This document shows, in pieces, positions 46,901 to 58,692 of a stretch of DNA of 64,000 nucleotides. The number at the start of each line of letters is the position of its first letter. The stretch's first letter is position 1. Source of the DNA: Dendrophyllia cribrosa (lineage: Eukaryota; Cnidaria; Anthozoa; Scleractinia; Dendrophylliidae); assembly GCA_024195265.1 (NCBI GenBank), contig JAJLRJ010000004.1:43941568-44005567 (forward strand), written 5' to 3'. The notes under the pieces were generated by a model. It saw nothing but the letters and a program-made list of their open reading frames with translations. It did not search any database and was not told the DNA's origin. A program made the translations under genes and the position numbers.

Positions 46901-49900
46901 TCACTCCTGAGAATTTTTACGTTTTTGAGCGATTTTCTGCATTCACAGTTGCGACCACAGGAGAACACAACAAGCACGAAATTTCGGCGGTGGTTCAGAG
47001 TGGCTGTGGACTTAGTATATATATGAAAAGTGTGGAGGACGGAATGAACGCTTTCGAAAAATCTCGTTATTTCCCAGCATGCAGTGCAGTGGTGATGTTG
47101 AAAATCGAGGCAAGGTGAGTATGCCCTAGAATAAGAAGCTGTAGCTTGGCCTGAGCAACGAATAAGAGCAAAAAAATTCACTGCTAAGCTAGGACTAGGA
47201 CTGAATTTTGCTGTAAATGTTGACTTTTGGGTTTGCCACGATGATTTGAATAAAAAAAACTAAAAGCAAAAACGTGATTTTTGTTGTTTTTCTATGACGT
47301 TAAAAACGGTAATTTTTGTTATTGTCCAAATTCAAACGCTGATATTCTGCAAAAATCGCTGACTTTTTTGTGTTTATTGGGTATCTCAATTTGAGGGACT
47401 TTCTAGTCAATGCTCACAACTGCTAGTTAGGGCAATGTTCGCGCGATTGAGAAAGTTGCAATTTTTTAAAGCAGTGGAGTCTTGTATGGTCGGTTTTGGC
47501 CGGTGTAGGAGCGAATGGGTTAACAAATTATTTCCTTCCAAAAAAATGCACAAAAATGAAATTGAAAAATGTAATTGAACTGGCAATTAAAAAAAAATCG
47601 TTGTTATTAGTTTTCCCTTTAGCAATTGATATACACTTGAACATATCAAAGATATCAACCGGTGCGCAATTATTATTATTAGCGGAGCACTCGCCAGGCC
47701 GAAGGCCCGGCTGCGCAGCCCCATACTCATAGAACCTGTGCCCGTCATTTTTCATGGTCAGGGCTAGCGGAATGTTTCGCAGGCGCGCCTCCGTGACATG
47801 TGTGTCCGTTGGGCAGGGCTAATTCGCGGGCGCGTATGATGTCGCAAAACATGCGCGTATGACGCCACACGTGCAGCTACACAGCCGTCAGCTCGGTAAA
47901 CACTTTAAAAGTTGGATCTTTCGCGGGGTTTAGTGGAGCAGTAAAGTCGTTATTTCCCTGCATTTTTTTGCGGTTTGCTATAAGGGATACTCAGAAGCCG
48001 CTTTAGTGGAAAAAGAAGAGCTTTAGGGATAAAATCTTGCTTCGAGGACCTTCATACGTTTATATCAATGCGGGAGATGTTTGTTTTTATTACGGATTTC
48101 AGAACCAACGCGGAGATTTAAAGAATTTTCAAGCAAGCGAGGGACTTAAAGGTACCACAAATTACATTTTTCGATGGGAATTTATCTTGATATCAATCTG
48201 TGATTGACTTTTTATTTGTGTTCTCGTTAGTTTTGGAGAATTGTTTATAAACGTGTAGCTTAATTCGGTTGAATTAATTTCCTGAATTTCATCGAAGACA
48301 CGGCTCGGCCTCGATGCGCTATAAATGTACGCGTTTTGCTTTTAAACATAAACTAATGGAGATTTCAATAAAATTTTTCGAAAGAAGATTGTGTTGTCCA
48401 TTTTTAAGTGTTTGTTCATTCATTACATAGATTGAAAAGCGATTTTATGTAAACAAAACAAGACTTAGATTTTATACTTGCGTCGTACAGTGTACAGTGT
48501 GTTTTTGCATTTTTGATTTCCAAATCAGTTTCTCGGGCATTTTTTGACAAGCAACAACTGTATTTTATTCAGAAAATAGTCGTAATAGTTATTCTAGACA
48601 GAGAAAAAGTTGTTTTTGTGAACTTTTGTACGGTCTAAATGTACTCTGCAGACGGTCGGGTAATAACCTTACTCACGGTTTTTAAGAATTGCTAAAATTG
48701 AAAAATAGCCCAGTCGTCAATCTTAATTCTTGTGTTTCAGACCTTTCACCTTAGTTAAGTTTCACCTTAGTTTATAAGCTTGTTCAAAGTGCTACGCTGT
48801 TAGGCTCAGCCTATCTATATATATTATTATTATTACACAAATGTATTATTATTACATGTAACATACTACTGTCACATCAATCAATGACATTCTTGATTGA
48901 TATTCAACGAAACTACAGTGGGGAGATTAAATCAATAAGATAAGAAGAACTATTACTTACACATTACAAGATGAGTAACAACAAAAGCAAAAAGATAACA
49001 GCAGTAGATTGACAGTGAAACAAGAAACATGAAGAAAAACTTGTAGTTCCTCTTTCCTACACAATTACCAACCTGAGGGCAAAACACAACACAATGAATA
49101 TTGGACAGCAATAGCTTTAACATTATTTTTATACTAATATCATTGTCATTAATATACATGTAAAAACTGAAATTTCCCCTTTAGAATTAAGGCGTTTTCC
49201 TTTTTTTTAAGTGAAAAGTCAACTTGTGGATCTGTTAAAAAAACATATTTTTGTTCCACAAAATGTCTGGGATTTGGTGTGGAAGTACAATGTACTAGTC
49301 TGTCTACAGACCAATTTATTTTTTAACCCAGCACGAGCGAAGCGAACGTGTGTGAGTGCAAGCGTGAGAACGAACCCCTAGGGCGACAGAAAAAAAATAC
49401 AGTACAGTACAGTCTGTGGACTTCTTTCAAAAAAAGTGAATTGAGGTTTTTCCTGAAAAAGAAAAATACCATTGGCTAAAAGGCGATTAAACTGTCATCA
49501 ACATGTCAACGGCCATCAGTCGCACGTCATGTGATTAACAACAACTGTCATCACTTTGAGGCGCTCACCACGACACTTTGCATAACGACACAATAGGTGG
49601 AACTTCACACGAAATCGACATGTAAACAAACTTGTTTCTCTTAGTTTCTTTCAACGAAACTTTGGTTTTCGATCAGCAATGAACAAAGTAGATCATGGAG
49701 TGTTTGCTGGACGAGTATGTTGAAAAGTTTACTGGTATTTCTGTCCTTAAAGAATAACAGAAAGAAGCTATTTTAAACTTGCTCGAGGCGAAGGACATTG
49801 TCGCCATTCTTCCCACTGGTTTTGGGAAAAGTCTAATTTATCAGTTTTTTTTTTCATCTGCAAAACAGCAACAAACCGATAGTAATGTTGTGGTACTGGT

Positions 49901-52900
49901 TGCATCATGAACGATCAAGTGAACAAATGAAAGAACTGGGCATTTTAGCCGTCACGTGCCAGACGCCGCACACGTTTTGTATTTTGATCCTTTCAGGTAT
50001 TGAAAAGTGATACTAAGGCAATAACGTGACTGAGTAATTAAATTATTGATTCTCATTGGTCCAGTTTAATTAATATACAACTGTAGCCAAGGCGGAGGTG
50101 ATAACGATAAGGTGTTGACATAGGGGAGGGGTCTAAAAAGCGTCTTTTCTCAAAAGAAGTCCACAAACTTTCCTTTTTTTCTCGTCCTCCGGGCTTGTTC
50201 TCATGCTCCACGCTTGCATTCGCGTGCTCTGCTCAAAAGGAAAAGTCTGTTAACAGACTATGGAAATAGTAGTACCCAATGTTTTCGGTAATTTTATTAC
50301 ATGTATAATCGTTCAAATGAATATAAACCTTTTAATAAGTTTAACAGATATTTAATATTTATTTATAAATACTCACCCAAGGGCAGTGATGATCAAATCG
50401 TTCTGAAAATAAGAAAACATAACACTGTAACTATTCAGGCCAATAATGCAATTTAACCTTTTAAGTTCTTTGCAAAAAAAAAAACATTCAGGGTTCTCAA
50501 TAACTTTTTAAGTAATGCTCCATATAAGACTATAGTAAACTTCATTGTTCTGCGGCATTGGCTCTTTCCCACATAGAATATCTTTGATTTTAAGAATAGA
50601 GGAGGGGCTGATGGTTCATAATTATATTTCATTATAAAAATAAAGAAAATCCATTTGCGTCAAATAAATTTTAGGAAATGTTCGTGCTTAACCAATCAGA
50701 ATAGCAGAAGACAACAGCTGATAATTTTGCTTCTTTGATGAAGTTCCCCAAATACAATATCTTTTAAAAATTGCATGTTGTGCAATTGGGTTGCAAATTA
50801 CTTGAAACCTTAAAAAATTAGACAAAATGCACCTTGAACCTTAATTTTTTAGCAGTTTTTGAGTCTAGGCCAATGAGATCACTAGTTGTAACAATGAAAA
50901 AAGTTGACATTACATTGTGCATTGCCGTTCAGCACTATCCTTCTTTTGCAGATCATTACTTAATCGACTGTTCCATCTCAGTTAACAGCCGTAACAGTTG
51001 TGGCACATGGCCAAAAGATCTTACTAAACTTTGTATTGAAACACTTAATTCACAGCTGTAAAACATCTACTTATAACACCCCTAACAGGTGTACGGGTTA
51101 TGGGTTCAACTGAGAACACTGAACGTTTACTTTTTAAATTTGCAAAATGTCTTTCAACCTTGACATTTCCATAATACATGTAAGTAAAAAACAAAGATCA
51201 CACATGCTTTTTTTTTTCAACCCTGAAAATCCATTTTCTGATATTTACATTTCAAAATAAATTACTTGTAATAGAAGCATCTATCACAGTAATACACGAA
51301 GACACAAATGTATATGTAGCATTTGAAATGAAGGAAGGTTCTTGCTGTTGCGACCATCAAATGACGTAAAAAAGATTCCTCAACAACACAAAGCGAACAA
51401 ACAATAGTTTAAAAACACCAAGAAATATCCAAAATTAATAAGCAGTCCATATTACCACCATAAAATCATCAAGCTAAATAAATGAACAAAACTTTTAATA
51501 ATTTGTTTCACTGCTTACCTACACAGTTGTCGCACATGCTGCAGTGTGAAGCCCTTGGTGGTCTAAATATTTTGCATGTAAAACAAAACTTAAGTTTGAC
51601 ACTTTGTCCATTTATTGTGATCTCCTTAACTCGAGGAGGAGGCCGATATGTCTGGGGATCCTGAGTTGGTGTTTCTGAAAAAATATAGAATAATTATGAA
51701 GATTCAATCTCAAATTACCTGCAATGAAAGGTACAGTGCATAATAATATGTTGTTGTGTGATTAACAAAGAAATGAAAATTTCTTTCCCTTTTTCATTTC
51801 ATTTCATCATTCTTTTTTTTCAAGAAATGAAAATTACTCATTGCACAAAAGTTTGCACCATACTTGGAAAATAATTCAAGTGAATGTAATCATTGCAATT
51901 CTACAGCAATGCACCTGGCTGCACTCTAAGCATTTCTCTCATGTTAGTTTTTTAAAATTTTTGCATGCTGACACAACAACACAGTCTGTTGCATTTACCA
52001 TGCTTTTTATAATTAAAATTTAAAATTAATGGTTTTGTATACAAGAGTGAGTTAAATTATTTGTCTTTTAGTTCTAGAACTGCACGAGATGGCATAAACC
52101 TAAATAAACACACTTCAGCTCAAAATGCAATGTGATGTTCTAATTACCGTGTAGTTGCATGTTAAAGTGCCTATGAAATGAAATTTATTTTTTGATGTAT
52201 CGAAAGTTTCACCTTTTTAGACCTTGGAATAAAAGGTTTAAAGTGTTAGGGAGGATGCGAAATGCTTTTTTTATGGTCTCAAAGTTAGGTTGTTGGCGCT
52301 AAAAAGTGGCTCCAATTTGTGCGCGGCCAAAACCAGTGTCATATTACACTGTGACGTAAATAGTTGTACAAACTGCTGCGGGAATATAGAGAACAAGCGA
52401 GCTGACAAGAGACGTCGCTAGAGGTGGACCAATATTATGTGGCGAGCGGCCTCAAACATACGAGATATTAGAATTCTTCGATAACAGAGGGTGTAACAAA
52501 GCTTTATTTTGCTCCAGAGGAAAATAGGCCGGCGAAATTCACGAAATTTGTTCGTCGACATCGGAAAGGGTACGTCAAGCGATGTTGTTTTCAATGAAAG
52601 CGCTTATTGTTAAGATTAATATTATTTTGCAAAAGAAAATAACATTCCGGCCGGTGAGGCCGTTTAATCAAGCATAATTTTTCCAATCCATATCCTGTTT
52701 GGAAGTTCCTTCAAGCCTCGGCTCGACTGGAGAGCCGTCGAAGTCAGTGAGGCCTACAAAAATATACTGACTCGATCGGCACTGACTGGCGAGTAATATA
52801 AATGTTTATACGGTATTCCGAATTATAAAATTCAAAGTGCAGCGACGCAAGTGTTCACTGGAAGGCGTCTATTCTACGGAACATCTATCAAAAATCTACA

Positions 52901-55900
52901 CGTACAAATGCGTAAGACTATTCGAAGCAAAATACATCGCTGAATCATTGTGTGTTCGATCAGATCAATTTTTATACAATGAAATATAAATCAGACATAA
53001 ATGTAAACACGATACTTTGAACTCACTTACAAGCTGCCAAGTGGTTAAAATTTCCAAAAACGATCAATCGCTGGCAAGACACTGAACTAAGAAGCATAAC
53101 TATTACGTATATACTTGAGTTCAAACATTTTGAATAAATAAATTAAAAAAAAAGCTATCAAGGCACCTTGCCGCTAAAAATACACCATTCACATTCAATT
53201 CAGCAAGCCGCCTGAAAAACACCACCTCGGATATGCATAACATATCAGTATAATTTAGAAACTTTCAACTAGCAAGCCGCCAAGACATATCCTTCGCATT
53301 GAAAAAAGAACTTTAAGTAGACGAGCGAATTGCCAAGCCGATAAAATAAGTTCATAACCTCCACGCGCGATCAATGAACTTCAGAGAAGACCGGCCGAGT
53401 CGCTAATGCACTAATATCATGATTGTTTGTACTACAAATATATCGTTCGCGTTCGATAAACGCTAGTCAAAGAGCCACTAAAAAGAAATAACAAAAACAT
53501 CTCTGCGTTCAATAAGCTTACAACTCAACTGGCGAACCACTGAGACGCTGTGCTACTGAAATGTATACCTTTCACGTTCAATAATCTAAATGATCAAAGT
53601 CCGTCTTCTTCATGTTCACTTCCTTCGTAATTCGCTCAAGTGGCACAGTCGGTTCGTCTCGCTACGGCAAAACTACAGTGGACACGATCATTTCAGTTGA
53701 TCAAGAGTGATCCGAAACTGATCCTCTTCACCTTCAGAGGACTGTAAAGAAACAAATTAGGCGCTGTCTGACATTTGTACAGCCAAAAACGTTGGCAAGA
53801 TGACCATCACGCTAAAGGATTCCAAGGGAATTATAGCGTAAACAAACCAATGTGTCATACTATTTACGTAATTTACGTCATCACGCACGCCCACTCGCCC
53901 CCAGGCTCTCCAAAAATTGGAGCCACTTTTCAACCGAAGTGACGCATCTTCGAGGGGCTAAAAAACCGATTTTCTTTCTTTTCCTCGGGAAATGATTATT
54001 GTTTTCGTTCTTTGGACATAATAAACTAATGAAAAACGAAGAAAAAAAATTCATTTCATAGGCACTTTAAGTAATGCTCCACATACAGTGTAAGAACTAT
54101 AGTAAACTTCATTGTTCTGCGGCACTGGCTATTTCCCACATAGAATATCTTTGGTTTTAAGAATAGAGGAGGAGCTGATAGTTCATAATTATATTTCATT
54201 ATAAAAATAAAGAAAATCCATTTCTGTCAAAAAAATTTTAGGAAATGTTCGTGCTTAACCAATCAGAATAGCAGAAGACAATAGCTAATAATTTTGCTTC
54301 TTTGATGAAGTTTCCCAAATACAATATCTTTTAAAACTTGCACGTTGTGCGATTGGGTCTCCAATTACTTGAAACCTTAAAAAAATTAGACAAAATACAC
54401 CTTGAACCTTAACTTTTTAGCAGTTTTTGAGTCTAGGCCAATGAGATCACTAGTTGTAACAATGAAAAAAGTTGACATTCTATCGCGCTATCCTTCTTAT
54501 GCAGATCATTACTTAACAAGTTATATAATTAAACCTTCGGCCGGTGCTCATGGTAGACAGGGCTATTGTTAAGCTTTGAAGAAGCCAACTCCACAAGGAA
54601 AGTAGCCAGTCATAAAACAAAGAAAGGCTTTCTTACTTGTTGTCTTTTAGGTCATTTGCAAACTTTGAGTAGCTGTTTATCTTTACTTAAGATGCTGTCC
54701 TTTACAGCAGGTTGTTGGCTATTAATGACAACCCTGGGTAGAGTGTAAGTGAAATCTATGTCATCTTTTGTTTGCCTGGTGCAGGAGTGTAGTTGGGAGA
54801 AGGGCTCAAAACATTCCATTCTCAAATAAGTTGCAGAAGAATATTCAGGACAAGGCTGGAGATGTCCTGTCACACTGGTAACACAGAGGCATAAAGTGGA
54901 AACTACAGCTGAAATTCAGTTATACTTACCTAATGTTTTTTCAATGTATGCTGCCTCCTCAGCGGATGCTCTCGGCACTATGCCAGGGTCACTGAATGCA
55001 GTCCGAAGTAAAGTTGACATGACAAAAATAAATAACCAAGCTGCTATAAATGGAGTGGCTGGAGAAACCTCTTTATACAAGTATGGACAACTGAAAGACA
55101 CAACCAAAAAAAATCACTCAAGACATATATACATGTAGGCATCAACCAATCAATAAACATGTTTCAGACCTTTTTGAAACATGCACACATGTAGCAACAG
55201 CTTGTCAAAAGTACATGTAAGACTTCTTGAACAATGAAAAATCAGACAAATTTTCTTTTATTTTTTGCAATTATCACAACATCCAGAAACCTTTCTGGTA
55301 ATTTTTTTTTAAATCAAATTCTAATTAGAAAGTCAATTTCAATTATTAAAGATTAACAAGTCTACGTTATGGTAATTTTCAAGAGCAATGGTATTCAATT
55401 TTCTCTTCAGGGAAGCCAGGAACAGCAGAAACAAAGAGGCTGCAACAAACTTAATTCTACATGAATTCATTTTGTCTTCTGTATATTATTGCAAAATCAT
55501 CATCAGTATGACTTGTTGTGGTTCAAATTTTTCTTAGTTTGAAAATTTTAAAACCAGTTTGATTTTTGTTTTCCATTGTCTCCAATTATTATGGTAATGA
55601 ATCTGAGACAAAGTATAAATAAAATTGAACTGGTTCGAAAATGTTCAAACCGGACAAAATTGAACTACGACATGTATTTACGGTAGTTTTATCCTTGTGT
55701 GTGCGAAAAAATACTTTTGTCTATATTATGTTTGAATTTGTTTCCAAAGATTCTTAAATTCCAAAAAAGAAATACATCAAATATTAATCCCTTGAAATAA
55801 TCTCTTCCTTGATATACAGTATTGAGTACACATCACTGTAAATGTCAAACATGTGCCTTTACCTTCACTTCACTTGGTTTGGTGCTAATAAAACAGATTT

Positions 55901-58400
55901 AATATTGTGCTATTGTGGTTTAATTTCTGCTGAACTAGACCTAAATAATTAAGGCACATTTCTTTATTGTTAGAAGATAATCTTCCTCAGGAATCTCTAG
56001 GATTTGGATATCTCTGACAATCTTTGGAATTTTGGGACATTTTTGGAAAATGACTATATGTGCAATGTATATTACTGTTGTACATTTATTATAAATGTAA
56101 TGGTTCAAATTTTTTCTTTGGTTTCAAAATTTTCAAACCAGTTTGATTTTTATTTCCCTTTGTCTCAGATTCATTTCCATAATAAGAGACAAAGGAAAAC
56201 AAAAATCAAACTGGTTTAAAAAATTTTTAAACCAAAGAAAAATTTGAACCACAACATATATATGCTGAATTTTGTTCTTTTTCTCGCATGCAAGGAATTT
56301 TAAAGCTAATTCTGTACATTGTTTTACCTCTACATATTGGACATACATTGCAAATTGTGGGTGTTTGATGAAGGAGAAATGCATTCTAATCTTGTTGGTT
56401 TCCTGTGATTTGGAGGGTATCCCATGTTCACATGCAAAACTGTTTCAGAATTTTTCGTTCAACCAATCAATCGATCTTTCATTTTGGAACTATTTTGAAT
56501 TCATGTAATTATCTTAGCTGGGAAACTGGTGTGCACTCGAGACCTACTGAGAAGACTCTGGGGATAAGTTTGCTCTTGTGTAGACAAATAACATGGTGTA
56601 TGAACTTTTACACTTGAAGGGAAAGTGTGGCTTATAGAAGAAACTTTATGATTGTCAATAGCAGAAAAAGGAAAACAATTGGCCACTTTTGTAACATGGC
56701 AAGTGAAATGAAGACTGATAGAGGTTTGACAAGGAAAATTAAAGGTTTATTTCATTGTTTGGTTCCAACAATTTATTTGGTGGTCTTAAGCCTGGTTTCC
56801 ATATGATCGCTACGATCGCCGAAAAACGAGACCGGTGATCGTAGCGATCATGTTGGTTTTTTGCTGTGTGCCGATCGCTACGATCAAACAGTGGTTTTCA
56901 TATGATCGCTACGATCACCGGTCTCGTTTTTTGGCGATTGTAGCGATCATATGGAAACCAGGCTTTATGTTTTTGCTTGCTATTGTGGCTGTTTTCAGCA
57001 AACAACTGCTGTTCCTGACCTTGTGTTAAAGAACAGCTAGGTTTCCATGCCAGTGTAAGTTAATGAGCTCTATTTTATGAATAACATTTATCAATTATTG
57101 GACAAGGTTGAGCAAAATACATGTATCATGATTTGTCAGTGGCGAGCAGATCAATTATTTGCCTCAGCCTAATTTATCTACGAGACACTGACAAATAACA
57201 AGAGTTCAGTAACTGTTTTATCATTCGATCACCGAGTTTGTTTTTCAATTTAATATTTATTTATAACTGCTGAAATAGAGCAGAAATTGGGCTGCCATTG
57301 TAGAGGCTGGGAGCAGAACAATGATTAGCAGCAAAACAACTTTGCACTGTTGTACGCACAAGCAGAATTATTTGTAGGCAGTTATTTGCAGGTCACGTGG
57401 TGGGCTCTCAGCCAATAAAAAGGAAGAAAAAAATGCATGGGATGATAATTTTTGTTATGCACATATTATTTTAGTCAGATTTATTGAAGCCTGAGGGTGA
57501 GCTGTACACTGTAAATAAAATTACTGTGATTTTATTTTTTATTTGCAATGTACTCTAGTTGTATTACAAATAATTTGAGGATATCAAGTAACTTCAAATA
57601 ACTTCTCAGAGTGTCAAACAATAGGATGTCTGAGTATGCTTTTAGATTTTATTTCCTTATTCTTATGTATTTTTATGTCCTGGTATAGTTTTTACTGTTT
57701 TAGGAGTATATTGATTCAAGATTAAAGATACTCAAGGACCTTTATGATAATTATTAAAAAACAACTGCAAGTAGTTCATTACGATATCACATCAAAACAA
57801 GAACATTTCCCTGTTACTAGTTCATGGAAATGGTAATGCCTTGCAACAGCAAAAATTGTACAACAAAAAATGCCCACAAAAATCCAGTTCGCATATCACA
57901 CAGAAATGAGTAAATAAACTGCATACCAGCAAGCTAATATGCTGAACAACAATATAAGCCTTATAAGTTAAGCTAACTTAAGCTTAACGCAAATAATTAG
58001 AAATAGGCGTCTGTGTATTATTTATAATTGGCAAAACAAAACATAACAGTTATAAATCAATAAGCAAAACTACACGACTGGGAAAACATATTTGTAGCTC
58101 AAGGGAAAAATGAAATGTTCAAAACGTAAGGCTTAAAGAACGGCAAAAAGGCTAACACCTGAAAAAGAAAAAGTGACTTCTGACAGCTTGCGTCTGTTTC
58201 CGCTCATGATCTCACGATCTTACATTTGTACACGAGAATCGACAACTGTATACTTACTCAAATGCAAAGAAAAGTGCGCTCGTCACTACTATAAGCCCCA
58301 CGGTGAAATAAAACACGCCGTTATTCCTCGCCATAATAATCCTTCCATTGCAGTAAAACTTGTTTCTCCCGGGGAAAACTTCCCAATTCCTGTTTGACAT
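40997..58400 (-). CDS. ZDHHC14: ZDHHC14-like DHHC palmitoyltransferase, ten exons
   Basis: Exons in order are 58400-58258, 55090-54930, 51674-51519, 50402-50377, 49072-48961, 45980-45929, 45688-45586, 44858-44749, 41942-41855 and 41146-40997: 1101 nt, 366 aa, frame closed throughout. It is a four-pass membrane S-acyltransferase that attaches palmitate to protein cysteines at Golgi/endosomal or plasma membranes (family knowledge). TM1 is about 29-47 and TM2 about 61-80, followed by DPG (84-86). The Cys-rich domain (about 123-175) contains [17 protein letters not shown] and DHHC with catalytic Cys160. TM3 is about 173-199 and TM4 about 218-242. TTNE (247-250) is the family's TTxE motif. The C-terminus RGLVKLSSV matches ZDHHC14. 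All introns are GT-AG except intron 6, which is AT-AC. A gene finder limited to GT-AG would lose exon 6. Confidence 0.95.
41580..41608 (-). other. candidate 29-nt optional exon of the ZDHHC14-like gene
   Basis: A T-rich tract ending TTTTTTTTCAG and a donor TT/GTAAGT bracket 29 nt reading DQSTTPHLA. Twenty-nine is not a multiple of three, so inclusion shifts the last exon, stops four codons into it and removes the SSV terminus. Skipping it gives the family-like tail. Its use in transcripts is unproven. Confidence 0.4.
42550..42812. repeat. 21-bp array, left side of the nested element
   Basis: About 12 units contain ATTCAAACATTCAATTGGGCG. The unit length is a multiple of three, so frames stay open and read as SNIQLGD repeats on one strand and RIECLNR on the other. 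Confidence 0.95.
44095..44575. repeat. 21-bp array, right side of the nested element, inverted
   Basis: About 23 units of the inverse sequence (TGAATGTTTGAATCGCCCAAT) mirror the left array. The edge towards the centre is more diverged. Confidence 0.95.
45689..45928 (-). other. U12-type AT-AC intron of the ZDHHC14-like gene
   Basis: The intron begins ATATCCTTAA (45928 downward), the U12 AT-AC 5' consensus. It contains TTCCTTGAC (45706-45698), matching the U12 branch-site consensus, and ends in AC at 45690-45689, ten bases past the branch adenosine. Joining AG to T here gives SPASILEA, which matches the family (SPASVLEA in ZDHHC14). No GT-AG choice gives both this peptide and an open frame. 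Confidence 0.92.
46218..46570. repeat. interspersed repeat shared with 38560-38890
   Basis: Both places contain GTGGATTACAGTTCATCAAA and TTGGCAATTTTT in the same order. Each has a TTAAAGG-type end, so both are probably copies of one MITE family. Confidence 0.7.
46889..47522. mobile_element. MITE with TTAACCCATTC-type ends
   Basis: The left end AACCCATTCACTCCTGAG pairs with the right end GGAGCGAATGGGTT. The ends resemble those of the satellite-forming MITE, but the interior differs. Confidence 0.7.
47650..48320. repeat. interspersed repeat, inverted relative to 23110-23300
   Basis: AATTACATTTTTCGATGGGA and the flanking hundred or more bases recur, inverted, near 23140. The left part has CGCCAGGCCGAAGGCCCGGC, a GC-rich hairpin. 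Confidence 0.7.
49297..50260. mobile_element. TIR element carrying a RecQ-like helicase fragment
   Basis: Imperfect inverted ends of about 120 bp start TAGTCTGTCTACAGAC on the left and end GTCTGTTAACAGACTA on the right. Both contain a GTGGACTTCTTT block. The helicase fragment is in the centre. Confidence 0.7.
49695..49965 (+). pseudogene. broken RecQ-type helicase fragment
   Basis: The fragment covers only the start of a superfamily 2 helicase domain: [16 protein letters not shown], then [12 protein letters not shown] (Walker A, motif I), then VVVLVAS. A stop codon lies before the Gln of the QKEAI segment, another after VAS, and the MKELGI continuation is in a different frame. It is antisense inside an intron of the ZDHHC14-like gene and cannot be functional as it stands. 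Confidence 0.75.
50377..50402 (-). other. 26-nt microexon encoding the DHHC catalytic motif
   Basis: CTTATTTTCAG and GG/GTGAGT bracket 26 nt reading (E)RFDHHCPW. It enters with two bases and leaves in phase 0, which fits both neighbours. It is too short for ordinary ORF scans. Confidence 0.95.
50511..50967. repeat. direct repeat, copy 1 (partner 54071-54517)
   Basis: It begins AGTAATGCTCCATATAAG and runs co-linear with the partner over about 450 bp to CAGATCATTACTTAA, with few differences. The two copies flank exon 3 of the ZDHHC14-like gene. Confidence 0.9.
52166..54066. mobile_element. 1.9-kb TIR element with TTAA target duplication
   Basis: The ends AGTGCCTATGAAATGAA and TTCATTTCATAGGCACT are inverted and flanked by TTAA (52162-52165 and 54067-54070), as for piggyBac-type elements. 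I see no transposase frame, so it is non-autonomous. The 54071-54517 direct repeat starts exactly at its right TTAA. Confidence 0.85.
55515..55672. mobile_element. hairpin MITE, diverged copy
   Basis: The arms GTTGTGGTTCAAATTTTTC and its inverse surround ACCAGTTTGATTTTTGTTTT. It is the same family as 56098-56254. Confidence 0.7.
56098..56254. mobile_element. hairpin MITE, well-preserved copy
   Basis: The arms TGGTTCAAATTTTTTCTTTG and its inverse pair over about 65 bp, with the CCTTTGTCTC / GAGACAAAGG segment near the loop. Confidence 0.8.
56788..56965. mobile_element. hairpin MITE rich in GATCGCTACGATC
   Basis: The ends AAGCCTGGTTTCCATATGAT and its inverse are nearly perfect. The 13-bp near-palindrome GATCGCTACGATC recurs through the arms. 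Confidence 0.85.
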
Positions 58401-58692
58401 GATGGGTGTGTATTGTTTCTTTTGACTCATGGAGGTTTCCTTCGTCGCTTAAAACCAAAACCAACAAACACAAGAGCAGGTTTTCCTTGCTGCGAGAACT
58501 GTCATCACAGCCACTGGTTCCTGTGTGCCGAAGTACAAAAACGAATTCAACTGGTAAAAATCCACCCTGAGAAACCACGTCTCGACTTCATTGCTAAGCG
58601 GAACGAAGAAATGTTCGAGATCGAGAGCAGAAGGCGTTAGAGCGTTAGAGCGCATGCTTACTTGAGCCCGCGATAGCAACGAAAAGTTCAAA
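58401..58692. promoter_or_regulatory. divergent intergenic region between ZDHHC14-like and TMEM242 genes
   Basis: Only 292 bp separate the two start codons, which point away from each other. No TATA box is evident. A GTTAGAGC repeat lies at about 58636-58652. A shared bidirectional promoter is inferred from the geometry only. Confidence 0.6.
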
